DNA from: Gemmatimonadota bacterium
GTDB lineage: Bacteria > Gemmatimonadota > Gemmatimonadetes > Gemmatimonadales > Gemmatimonadaceae
Length of the DNA stretch: 64,000 bases
NCBI GenBank assembly: GCA_016704465.1
Contig: JADJAD010000018.1
Span: 1-64,000 of the forward strand
Direction: 5' to 3'
Both the position numbers and the translations under genes were made by a program. The first letter of the stretch is position 1. Each line of letters begins with the position of its first letter. Below the pieces are notes generated by a model. It did no database searches and had not been told where the DNA came from. It saw only the letters and a program-made list of their open reading frames with translations. Positions 1 to 8,704 of this stretch are shown in pieces.

Positions 1-1045
1 GACCATCACGCTCTCGTGCGGCAAGCTCACCACGGGCGTTACGGTACCGCAGTGGTCGTCGATCACTGATGCTCCGCAACCTCAAGTCGCCAGAGACCTA
101 CTTTCAGGCGGCATTTCGCGTACAGTCTCCCTGGTCGATTAAGAACCCCAACGGTGACGACCCGAACGAGGAGGAAATCCTCAAGCCGGTGTGTTTCGTT
201 TTCGACTTCGCGCCCACGCGCGCTGCGCCAGCTTTCGGAAGATGGGATCGGCCTTTCGCCCGGCGAGCCGAACCCAGAGAACGCCGTCAGAGATCTCGTG
301 TCGTTCCTGCCGGTTCTGGCTTACGACGGCGCGAACATGACGCAGATCGACGCGGCCGGCATCCTCGACATAGCGATGGCTGGAACGTCGGCAACGCTGC
401 TCGCGCGCAAGTGGGAATCCGCCATGTTGGTGAATGTCGACAACGACACCCTTCGTCGCATCCTCGACAACCCCGAGGCGATGGCCGCCGTTGAGCGTAT
501 CGAAGGATGGCGCGCACTCGGCGATAACGTCATCGAGACCATCATCAACAAGAGCGAAGCGGTGAAGGGGCTGAAGGACAAGGCGAAGAAAAAGGATCTG
601 TCGGCAAAAGAGAAAAAGCTCCTCACCGAGGAGGAGAAGAATACAAGTCCAAGCGGAAGATGGTGCAGGAAAACTCATAAAGTTCGCACACGCCATTCCC
701 GGCGTTCATGTATCTCACCGATTTTCGTGAGAACACGCTCCAGGATGTCATCACCAAGATCGAGCCAGACCTGTTTCAGACCGTGACGGGACTGACGGTA
801 AAGGACTTCCACCTGCTAGTGCGGCTCAAGGTATTCAACACCGAGCACATGAATCAGGCCGTGTTCGCATTTCGTCGTTACGAGGATTCTTCGCTGCGCT
901 ATACAGGCATTGACAGTCACGAGGGTCTGACCCAGTACGGCCTCTACGACACGGTTGTAGCGCGGGATTAGGTCCCGCTTCTGACCTGAGTATCATCCTC
1001 AACTACGCGGGGCTCAACGAGTCGCTGCGCGGGCAGGTCACCTAA
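1..1045 (+). pseudogene. C-terminal remnant of a helicase-type restriction protein, multiply frameshifted
   Basis: The 5' end lies outside the window. Pieces in all three forward frames join into one recognisable protein tail. Frame 2 opens with TITLSCGKLTTGVTVPQWS. Frame 3 continues with YFQAAFRVQSPW, which resembles the motif VI region of superfamily 2 helicases. Frame 1 (about 225-640) carries a long helical stretch ending in a Lys/Glu-rich segment. Frame 3 (about 708-970) holds AFMYLTDF and VFNTEHMNQAVFAFRRYE. Frame 2 closes with LNYAGLNESLRGQVT and a TAA at 1043. At least five shifts are needed. I infer a restriction or defence helicase from the motif VI-like segment and from the GIY-YIG nuclease next door. 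The shift density far exceeds that of the rest of the window, so decay is more likely than sequencing error alone. Confidence 0.6.
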
Positions 1046-1075
1046 GGAGACAGGCCCCTTACTCCCATTCTCCAC

Positions 1076-1920
1076 ATGCCGGCGCACGCGCAAAGCATTC
1101 AGATCTTCCTGCCAGACGGCGATCCCCGCTCTCTACGGATCGCCGAGATCACGAGTCGGACCGTGCAGGTGCTGGCAGCGCCGCGCGCGCAGCTCGAAGC
1201 GCTTCTGAAGCGCAAGGAGATTCAGGGTGCCGTGCTGTATGTGTTGGTCGGCCCTGATCCGGAGGGCGCGCTCCCGTTGACGTACATTGGCGAGACGGAA
1301 GAGCTGGTCGCGCGGGCGCGGTCGCACCACAAGAAGAAGGACTGGTGGGACACCATCCTGGTCGTATCGCGGGTCGGGCATTTTTACGAAAGCGCATACC
1401 ACATGGATGGAGTGGCACGCGTTGCAGGAAGCAAAGGCCGCCGGCCGGTGCGCGCTCAACAACGATGCGGTGCCCACTCAAGACCGTACGTCTCGGAGCC
1501 CATGGAGGCCGACCTGCTGCAATTCTTCGAAGGGCGAAGATCCTCTTTGGGGTGCTCGGTCAATCAGTGTTCGAGAAGCCCACCGTCGCGAACCCAGGCG
1601 CGCAGGTTCGATTGACCCGTCGGGGCGCGAGCGCGGTCGGCGAGTATGGCTCCGAGGGGTTCGTGGTGCGGGCGGGGTCTGTGGCCGCGAGCGAAATGAC
1701 CAAGAGCACGTCGCCGGGCGTCGCGAAGAAGCGCGAGGCGGCGCTCCTCAAGTCGGGCGTGCTGGTGAAAGCGAAGGACGGAGTCCGCTTCGCGAAAGAC
1801 TTCGTCTTCGCAACGCCGAGTGGCGCTGCCGACGTCGTGGCGGGAGCGTCCTGCAACGGGTGGGTCGAGTGGAAGTACCCGGATGGCCGGACCCTCCACG
1901 ACGTGCACCGGGCCAAGTAG
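1076..1920 (+). pseudogene. GIY-YIG nuclease with C-terminal DUF4357-like domain, frameshifted
   Basis: The N-terminal part from the ATG at 1076 shows the GIY-YIG hallmarks: AVLYVLVG followed by LTYIGETEEL and then RARSHH...DWWDTI. Reading then moves to frame 3 near 1375 (WMEWHALQEAKAAGRCALNN), to frame 2 near 1480 (EPMEADLLQFFE) and to frame 1 near 1530 (KILFGVLGQSVFEKP). The last frame runs to a TAG at 1918-1920 and contains SPGVAKKREAALLKSG and WVEWKYPDGRTL, typical of the DUF4357 tail found on GIY-YIG proteins. Intact relatives are about 280 residues, so the whole gene is present but broken by three shifts. It follows the helicase remnant by 30 bp, suggesting one former defence operon. 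The family call is good; activity is doubtful. Confidence 0.65.
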
Positions 1921-1939
1921 GGCCCCCGATCAGCTCCGA

Positions 1940-2236
1940 CTACGTCCCTTCGGGTCTTGCGTCTCCGAGAATTTCTTCCGCCCGTCTCAGAAGTGTCTGA
2001 CGGGCCCACGCGGCCACGCTGAGGAACTCCGCGTCGGCCGCGCGCTGGAGGATCTCCTGCTCCGCGGGGCTAATCCGGGCGAACAAGTACTTCGTCTTCG
2101 GTTCCTTCACCCGACGGGGCACGGTCCGTCTCCCGCAAATGGCCCTCAACGGAACCGCCGCCGATCCCCAGTTGGGCCGGCGGCGTTCCATTGCCCAGAA
2201 ACGCTCTCGAATCAGGCTGTCAAAAGACTTCCCCAC
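1940..2236 (-). CDS. small ribbon-helix-helix-like protein (MobC or antitoxin type)
   Basis: This 98-residue protein has a basic N-terminal half (RERFWAMERRRP, RRTVPRRVKEPK) and a C-terminal half, YLFARISPAEQEILQRAADA followed by SVAAWARQTLLRRAEEI. The strand-helix-helix pattern, with a polar residue before an alternating hydrophobic strand and a W-A-R helix, resembles MobC-like relaxosome accessory proteins and RHH antitoxins. No toxin partner or relaxase is visible. It converges on the nuclease remnant and belongs to the same accessory stretch. Function beyond probable DNA binding is inference. Confidence 0.55.
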   Translation of the reverse strand: MGKSFDSLIRERFWAMERRRPNWGSAAVPLRAICGRRTVPRRVKEPKTKYLFARISPAEQEILQRAADAEFLSVAAWARQTLLRRAEEILGDARPEGT

Positions 2237-2278
2237 GCGTCAAATCACTTCAGCGCCACGGGACAGTAATCCCTCCCC

Positions 2279-4801
2279 TCACCCACACTCCGAAAACCCA
2301 CACACGTGACACTTCACGCACCCCTCGGCAAACTCCAGCTGTGACCCGCAATCCGGGCACGTGCCGATGAACGACTTCGCCATCTGATCCTCCAGCGCCG
2401 CCATCTCCATCTGCACCCCGCCCGCCACCGTCACCGGCTTGGGCGACGTGATCTGCTCCTTGGCCGGTGGTCCGCCGGCAGGGGTGCTCTTGATCAGCTC
2501 CTGCTGCACTCCCTGCTTGTCCTGGAACCAGTCGTGCAGCGCGATGCCGATGGCGTCGGGCACGGAGAGGATCTTGTTCGGCCCCAGCCCGACGGCACGG
2601 TCGCTGGAGATGCCGCGCAGCTGGCGGTGCACTTCCATGATCGGGATGCCCGAGCGCAGGGCGAGCGAGATGAGCCGTCCCATCGCCTCGGCGTCGGCCA
2701 TGGCGCTGCCGCCGGCCTTGCCTAACGTCACGAACACCTCGAACGGCTGTCCGCGATCGTCCTCGGTGATGTTCACGAACATCGTCCCGAGCGGCGTTTC
2801 CTTGCGAATCGTGGTGCCGCGCAGCTTGTCGGGACGGGCGCGCTTCTGGCGACGGGCCAGGTTCTCGCTCTCGACGTCGAACAGCGACTTCTTGAGGCGC
2901 TCGTTCTCCGCCTGCAGCTCGGCGATGGTCCCCTGCAGCTCGCCGACCTGGCGCTTCTCGGACGGCGTCTCCTTCCCCGCTCCCTCGCGCTCGGCCTTGG
3001 CCTTGTCGGTCGCGCCGGTGGAGAGGACCTGGTTGTCGCGCGAGCCGTCGCGGTACACGGTGACGCCCTTGCACTTCATCTCGTACGCCAGCTCGTAGAT
3101 GGCGCGCACGTCGTCGCTGGTGGCGGCGTGTGAGAAGTTGGTGGTCTTGGAGATGGCCGAGTCGCAATGCAGCTGGAAGGCGGCCTGCATGCGCACGTGC
3201 ATCTCGGGGGCGATCTCGTTGGCGGTCACGAAGACGCGCTGCCACCGCACGGGGACCTCGGGCTGCTTGACGCTCCCCGTCTTGGCGATGCGCGCCATCA
3301 ACTCGTCGGTGTACCACTTCTCCTTCTTGGCGATCCGGACGAAGTCCTCGTTCACGTCGGGCATCATGACGCCGGCCTGGTTGCGCATGAAGGCGACGGC
3401 GAACAGCGGCTCCAACCCCGACGAGCAGCCGGCGATGATGGAGATGGTCCCGGTCGGGGCGACCGTGGTGACGTTGCAGTTGCGCAGCAGCTGCATGGGG
3501 CGAATGCGCTCCCCGGCGGCATCGCGGGCGCAGGTGGCGTCGGGCCCCCAGATGGAGCGTGCCCACTCGGGGAAGGCGCCGCGCTCGTTGGCGAGGCGCT
3601 CGCTCTCCTTCTTCGACTCGAGGTCGACGAACTCCATGACCTTGCGGCCGAACTCGACCCCTTCGGGGGTGTCGTACGGAATGCCGAGTCGCACCAGCGC
3701 ATCGGCGAAGCCCATGACGCCAAGGCCGATGCGGCGGATGCGCTTGGACAGCGCGTCGATCTCCGGCAGCGGGTACTTGTTGACGTCGATGATGTTGTCG
3801 AGGAAGTGCGTGGACAGGTGGATGTCGCGCTTGAAGGCGTCCCAATCCATCTCCGCGCCCTTCTCGCCAGCCTTGACGTAGTAGCCGACGTTGATGGAGC
3901 CGAGGTTGCAGACGTCGTAGGCGAGCAGGGGCTGCTCACCGCATGGGTTGGTGGCCTCGTAGTCGCCCAGGTGCGGGACCGGGTTGTAGCGGTTGGCTTC
4001 GTCGATGAAGAAGACGCCAGGTTCACCGGTGCGCCACGCGCCATCGATCATCTTGTCCCACACCATGCGGGCGTCGAGCTGGCCGCAGAGCTCACCGTTG
4101 GACGGGTCGACGAGGTCATAGCTCGTCCCGGCCTTGAGCGCTTCCATGAACCGCGTGGTGACCCCGACCGAGATGTTGAAGTTGGTGATCTGGGTGAGGT
4201 CTTCCTTGCAGCTGATGAAGTCCATCACGTCGGGATGGTCGACGCGCAGGATCCCCATGTTGGCGCCGCGCCGAGTGCCGCCCTGCTTGACCGCATCGGT
4301 GGAGGCGTCGTACAGCTTCATGAACGACACGGGGCCCGAGGCCACGCCGGTCGTGGAGCGGACCATGGACCCCTTGCCGCGCAGGCGCGAGAAGGAGAAG
4401 CCGGTGCCGCCGCCGCTCTGGTGAATGAGCGCCATGGAGCGCAGCGTGTCGTAGATGCCGTTGTTGCCGTTGGAGAGGGCGTCCTCGACCGGGAGCACGA
4501 AGCAGGCCGAGAGCTGGCCCAGCGGGCGCCCGGCGTTCATCAGCGTCGGCGAGTTAGGCTCGAAGCGCGATTCGGTCATCAACCGATAGAACGCATCCGC
4601 GACCTCGTTCACCCCCCCCTCGGTGGCCCCGTACCGCCGATCCGCCTCGGCGACGACCGTGGCGACGCGCCAGAACAGCTGTTCGGCCGTCTCGGTCGCC
4701 TTGCCAGTCCTGTCCTTGATGAGGTAGCGCTTCTCAAGAACGGTAAGGGCGTTCTTGGTCAGCTGGACGGAACCGGCGGGCGGCTTGGCAGGCAGGGGCA
4801 T
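2279..4801 (-). CDS. nrdJ: vitamin B12-dependent (class II) ribonucleoside-diphosphate reductase
   Basis: This 840-residue protein reduces ribonucleotides to deoxyribonucleotides using adenosylcobalamin, without an NrdB radical subunit or a need for oxygen. Cys100 in SACFVLP is the expected redox cysteine. The active-site loop NPCGEQ lies at 285-290, with Asn285, Cys287 and Glu289 as catalytic residues, and YDVCNLGS follows. RNCNVTTVAPTGTISII is the family's PTGT region. The C-terminus holds a four-cysteine knuckle (CPDC...CVKCHVCG) that in NrdJ proteins serves redox transfer or zinc binding. Length and order match the NrdJ family. The start ATG gives MPLPAKPP. It stands alone, downstream of nearly 500 bp without a gene. 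No cobalamin riboswitch was recognised upstream. Confidence 0.95.
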   Translation of the reverse strand: MPLPAKPPAGSVQLTKNALTVLEKRYLIKDRTGKATETAEQLFWRVATVVAEADRRYGATEGGVNEVADAFYRLMTESRFEPNSPTLMNAGRPLGQLSACFVLPVEDALSNGNNGIYDTLRSMALIHQSGGGTGFSFSRLRGKGSMVRSTTGVASGPVSFMKLYDASTDAVKQGGTRRGANMGILRVDHPDVMDFISCKEDLTQITNFNISVGVTTRFMEALKAGTSYDLVDPSNGELCGQLDARMVWDKMIDGAWRTGEPGVFFIDEANRYNPVPHLGDYEATNPCGEQPLLAYDVCNLGSINVGYYVKAGEKGAEMDWDAFKRDIHLSTHFLDNIIDVNKYPLPEIDALSKRIRRIGLGVMGFADALVRLGIPYDTPEGVEFGRKVMEFVDLESKKESERLANERGAFPEWARSIWGPDATCARDAAGERIRPMQLLRNCNVTTVAPTGTISIIAGCSSGLEPLFAVAFMRNQAGVMMPDVNEDFVRIAKKEKWYTDELMARIAKTGSVKQPEVPVRWQRVFVTANEIAPEMHVRMQAAFQLHCDSAISKTTNFSHAATSDDVRAIYELAYEMKCKGVTVYRDGSRDNQVLSTGATDKAKAEREGAGKETPSEKRQVGELQGTIAELQAENERLKKSLFDVESENLARRQKRARPDKLRGTTIRKETPLGTMFVNITEDDRGQPFEVFVTLGKAGGSAMADAEAMGRLISLALRSGIPIMEVHRQLRGISSDRAVGLGPNKILSVPDAIGIALHDWFQDKQGVQQELIKSTPAGGPPAKEQITSPKPVTVAGGVQMEMAALEDQMAKSFIGTCPDCGSQLEFAEGCVKCHVCGFSECG

Positions 4802-5295
4802 GATGTCAGAACCTCGGTGGCGATGCGGTACTTATATGAAGAAGAAAATCAAGCGAGCGATCAAGACGTGGGGCGCATCCGGCGCGATCGCAAATCGGGG
4901 GCGATTCAGCGCGGGCGGGCAGTTTACCAAGGGTCGTGAGAGCGCGCCAGTGCCTTTGTAAGTCCCCTCGCACCAATCGTTTAGCTTATCAACATCACGA
5001 ATCGGTCATCGCACCCGCTTCTCCACGAACTGGCGACCTCGTGCATACGTCTGATGTCTGGATTTCAGCCGCGCGTCGACCCTCCGACAGCAGCACCGCT
5101 CCAAGCGCTTGCCCCATAGGATCTTACACAAGAAACAGATGGTCCGTGCCGTTTGGCGCGCCGGAAATTCCCACGAGAATTGCCCACGAACCCCTTGACC
5201 TGCGAATACTTCCGGCAGGGGTTTTGCTTGCTCTCGCGTGTGAGAACCGCCCAATGCCTAACGCCTGCCAACGCCCATTGGTGCGCGCCAATCTT
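4802..5295. other. intergenic region upstream of nrdJ
   Basis: No convincing gene is seen. The stretch nearest nrdJ is AT-richer than its surroundings; on the minus strand a TATAAG-like hexamer near 4836 could be a -10 element. I looked for the conserved box of cobalamin riboswitches in the leader and did not find it. One CCTAACG heptamer lies at 5257-5263. Confidence 0.4.
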
Positions 5296-7164
5296 TCACC
5301 GGCGCAGCTCGCGAAAATACCGCTCCAACCCCTCCGCCACGCCTAACGCGTACGCCTCCTGGAACGCCGGTGTGCGCAGCAACGCCTCCTGGTCCGGCAT
5401 CATCACGAACGCCCCCTCGCACAGGATCGACGGCATCCAGGTCGGCCGCAGCACCGCGAGGTTGTCGTAGTTGATCCCGAGGTCGCGCAGCCCCATGCGC
5501 CGCACCATGCCACGCTGCACGGCGCGCGCGAGCGGAACGGCGCGGTCATTGAAGTAGTAAGTCCCCGTCCCATGGGCCGCGTACGGGTTCACCCCATCGG
5601 GCAGCGCGTTGAGGTGGATGCTGACGAAGGCGTGCGCGCCCGCCCGCCGCGCCATCTCGGGACGATCGCCGAGCGGCACCGCCTCGGCCGTGGTCCGCGT
5701 CATGTACACCGTGGCCCCGCGCGCCTCGAGCAGCCGCTGCAACCGCTCGGAGATGGCCAGCGTCGCCACGCCCTCGTACAACCCGGTCGGTCCGGTGGAG
5801 CCGGCCGGCGGGTGACCGGCATCGACCGCGATGATGAGGCCCGCCAGCGGCCGCGCCACCTGCACCACCGGCGCCCGGCGCAGGCGCAGCACCAGCGCCC
5901 CGCGCTCCCACCGCACGGCATAGCCGAACAGCGGTGCCCGCAGCGCAACGGTGTAGCGCGCCCGCTCGCGCCCGGACTGGCTCCACGACACGTGCCTAAC
6001 GATCGAATCGACGCTGGCGAGGTTGAGGATGTCGGTGTTCCCCACGGTGCCGAACAGGTCGAGCACGACCTCGTCGCCCCGCTCCTCCACGGCGTATGCC
6101 GGACGCTCGGCCATGGGGATCACCAGCTCGCTCCACTCGCCGCGGGCCACAACCCGGGCGTTGCCGGCCACGCGCACCGGTGCCGACGCGCCGACCGGGA
6201 GTTCGCGCACGTCGCTGCCCACGAGCCAGACCTCGAGGTCGCGGTCGAGCCGGGCACGCACCATGTCGCCCGAGCGCCCGGTCAGCTCGACCACGGTCCC
6301 GGGGAGGAGGAACCACTTGTAGGTCCCGCCGCTGGCCACCGGACGGGCGCTGATCACGCGGTCGGAGTCGGGCGCGAACGGGGTGGGTGGCGGGGCCACC
6401 TCGCCGACGACACCGTAGCGCGGCCCGGCAGAATCCATCAGGGCGACGCGCGGCGTGGATAGGGTGACGCGATCGCTCCCGCGCACGACCTCGACGCGCC
6501 CCGCCAGCCGCAGCGCGCGCGCCTCCACGTCCGTCGTCCACTGCGTCGGATCGCCGCCCCCGACGCCAAGGGAGAGCGAATGGTGCAGCGGACGGCGGCT
6601 TCCGTCGGCCGCGATCCACTCCACACTGGCGTTGCGCGGGGCCCGGATGGAGACGCGCACCAGGTCTCCGGCGAGTCGTGCCTCACGAGTGCCCGGCCGC
6701 AACGACGCCGTATCGACGCGCAGCGGACCGTCGTCGGGCAGCGCTGGGCGAGCAGCGGGGAACACCATGCGACGCACCAGGCGCGCCGTGTCGGCACCGC
6801 GCGTTGCGACCAGCGACCAGGTCGGGCGATCACGAGGCGGGAGCGGCAGCCACCCGAGCCAGGCGCCATTTGGAAGGACCGGGACGTCCATTCCATTGAT
6901 CACGAGACGGGCATCGCCGGTACCGACCGACCCGAAGATGAACGTCGAGTCCCGGGCCACAATCGTCGCCCCGTCGGGAGGGTAGACCACGCGCAGGTTG
7001 ACGGCACCGCGCACCGCCGCCACGGCGGCAAAGCGAGGCGCGACGACGGCGGAGTCCTCGGTGACCAGCGGCGCGGCGGGCGTGACGCGCGGCGCAGAGG
7101 CGGCGCATCCCGCCAGCACCAGCGCCGCGACCGCGCGGGAAAGTCCAGCAGGGAAGGAACGCAT
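5296..7164 (-). CDS. N-acetylmuramoyl-L-alanine amidase, lipoprotein, with long N-terminal region
   Basis: This 622-residue exported protein begins with a lipoprotein signal (hydrophobic ALVLAGC, lipid-anchor Cys near residue 20). Residues from about 440 form an Amidase_3 zinc domain. AVDAGHPP supplies the first His ligand, the Glu in LYEGVATLAISERL the second, SIHLNALPDG the third, and SILCEGAFVM the catalytic Glu. Such enzymes cut the amide bond between N-acetylmuramic acid and the stem peptide. The region before it is strand-rich and may be AMIN- or SH3-like, as LPGTVVELTGRSGDMVRARL suggests. It diverges from the PP2C gene and stands near the muropeptide-recycling genes. The amidase call is firm; the N-terminal domain names are tentative. 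Confidence 0.9.
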   Translation of the reverse strand: MRSFPAGLSRAVAALVLAGCAASAPRVTPAAPLVTEDSAVVAPRFAAVAAVRGAVNLRVVYPPDGATIVARDSTFIFGSVGTGDARLVINGMDVPVLPNGAWLGWLPLPPRDRPTWSLVATRGADTARLVRRMVFPAARPALPDDGPLRVDTASLRPGTREARLAGDLVRVSIRAPRNASVEWIAADGSRRPLHHSLSLGVGGGDPTQWTTDVEARALRLAGRVEVVRGSDRVTLSTPRVALMDSAGPRYGVVGEVAPPPTPFAPDSDRVISARPVASGGTYKWFLLPGTVVELTGRSGDMVRARLDRDLEVWLVGSDVRELPVGASAPVRVAGNARVVARGEWSELVIPMAERPAYAVEERGDEVVLDLFGTVGNTDILNLASVDSIVRHVSWSQSGRERARYTVALRAPLFGYAVRWERGALVLRLRRAPVVQVARPLAGLIIAVDAGHPPAGSTGPTGLYEGVATLAISERLQRLLEARGATVYMTRTTAEAVPLGDRPEMARRAGAHAFVSIHLNALPDGVNPYAAHGTGTYYFNDRAVPLARAVQRGMVRRMGLRDLGINYDNLAVLRPTWMPSILCEGAFVMMPDQEALLRTPAFQEAYALGVAEGLERYFRELRR

Positions 7165-7396
7165 AGGCCGAAGCTAACCCGCCCGGTCATCGCGTGCGAA
7201 GGGCTGCGCCCGGCGACTCCGACGCGCCGATCGGCCGAATCCACGGTCGTGGTTGCCCCGTATGTTCCTTCGTGCCATCTTCGCGCAACCGAGCGATGTG
7301 TCCCACCCATCGAACGAGATGACCTCCTCGTAGTGCTGTTTCGAACGCATTGCGGCGCCGCACCAGAGCCGCTGACTGACAAGACACCGCAATCAG

Positions 7397-7425
7397 CGGT
7401 GCGTGGCGCGCGCGCCAGCGCACCG
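7397..7425. promoter_or_regulatory. long GC-rich inverted repeat between amidase and PP2C genes
   Basis: A perfect 14-bp palindrome of alternating GC (7404-7417) is flanked by a further 7-bp inverted pair (CGGTGCG at 7397-7403, CGCACCG at 7419-7425). It lies about 100 bp before the PP2C start, in a 359-bp gap (7165-7523) with no gene. It could be an operator or an RNA hairpin in the PP2C leader; there is no T-tract to make it a terminator. Confidence 0.35.
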
Positions 7426-7523
7426 TGCGCGGTGCGCGCCGGCTTGCAGCCGCCCGACGCGCACGTGGGCGCCCGCGCCTGCTCGTTCGCGTGCTCGTTC
7501 GCGCCGCACGATCGGGTCCCGAC

Positions 7524-8664
7524 ATGAACACCCCCTTGGGAACGAGTGCCGCCCGCTTCCCCACGCCACCGGCCGGCAGTGAGGCGGCCATCGTCGCCGA
7601 CGTCTTCGCCCTGTCCGACGTGGGGCGCACGCGCGAGCATAACGAGGACGCGTTCGTCGTCGCCGACCTGTCGAACGCGGCCCCGATCCCCTTCGACAAG
7701 GACGTGCGCCAGTCGGTGGGGCCGGCCGGACTGCTCTTCATGGTTGCCGACGGCATGGGGGGAGCTGCAGCCGGGGAGCTGGCGAGCGAGACCGCGGTCT
7801 CGGTGGTGCTGCAGTACCTGCAGGAGCAGTGGGTTCCCCTGCGCTCCTCCGAGGCCAGTGCGTTCGTCGAGACGTTGGAACGGGCAACCGACGTCGCCAA
7901 CTCGACCATCTATCGCTATGCCGCGGAACACCCGGAGCTGCGCGGCATGGGGACGACGGCGACGATCGCCGGGTTGCTGGGCGACACGCTCTACCTGGCG
8001 CAGGTCGGCGACTCCACGAGCCTACCTGGTCCGCGACGGCCGGGCGCGACAGATCACGAAGGACCAGTCGCTGATGCAGAAGCTGATCGAGGCCGGCGAG
8101 ATCAGTGAGGAAGACGCAGAGCACAACGAGCGGCGCAACATCATCCTGCAGGCGCTGGGCCCCGAGGCGGCCATCAAGATCGACCTGACGTACCAGCGGG
8201 TACGCCGCGGCGACGTCCTGATCCTCTGTTCGGATGGCTTGTCCGGGCTGGTGCGCGCCGAAGCGATCGCACGTGCGGTGGTCGCCGAGCCCGATCTCCA
8301 GCACGTTTGCCAGCGACTGGTGGACCTGGCCAACACACTCGGCGGCCCGGACAACATCACCGTGGTCGCCGCGCGCTTCAACGGACAGGGACTGGCGGTA
8401 GCGAGCGAGGAGGACCACGTCGGTCACCGGCTCTACGCCGTCCCGGGGCGCGAGGTGATTGCTGGCGAGACGGTGGAAGACCTGATGCGCGCCAAGACGG
8501 AGCAGATGGAGTCGGTCTTTCAGAACGCCCCGTTCGAGCTGCCACCCGCCCTCCGGGCACAGCGGCAGGAACTGTCGCTGATCGTGCGTGGGGTGCTGGC
8601 GGCGTCGGCCGTTGTGCTCGGCGGATACCTGCTGTGGCAAGTGCTGCAGCTGGTCCGAAGCTAG
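7524..8664 (+). CDS. PP2C-family Ser/Thr protein phosphatase, C-terminal membrane anchor, one frameshift
   Basis: The ATG at 7524 begins MNTPLGTS. Metal-site motifs of PPM phosphatases appear in order: SDVGRTREHNEDAF, VADGMGGAAAGE, MGTTATIAGLLGDTLYLAQVGDS, then CSDGLSGLV and GGPDNITVV. The frame breaks near 8018, inside the motif that normally reads GDSRAYL. Deleting one A there restores GDS-RAYLVRDGR and joins to the downstream frame ending at 8664. After the catalytic domain (about 250 residues) comes a linker and one membrane segment, VRGVLAASAVVLGGYLLW, so the enzyme should be anchored with its catalytic part in the cytoplasm. It would reverse Ser/Thr kinase signalling; a kinase lies at 36652-37662. 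A single shift in an otherwise perfect gene suggests an assembly indel, but a true pseudogene cannot be excluded. Confidence 0.85.
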
Positions 8665-8704
8665 ACATCGTGGCCGTGCGCCGGGCGGGCGGGCGGCGGG
8701 CGGC

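Noticed and set aside
4802..5295. Cobalamin riboswitch before nrdJ
   Set aside because: A B12 element would fit the enzyme, but no conserved B12-box-like core could be read on the minus strand of this leader.
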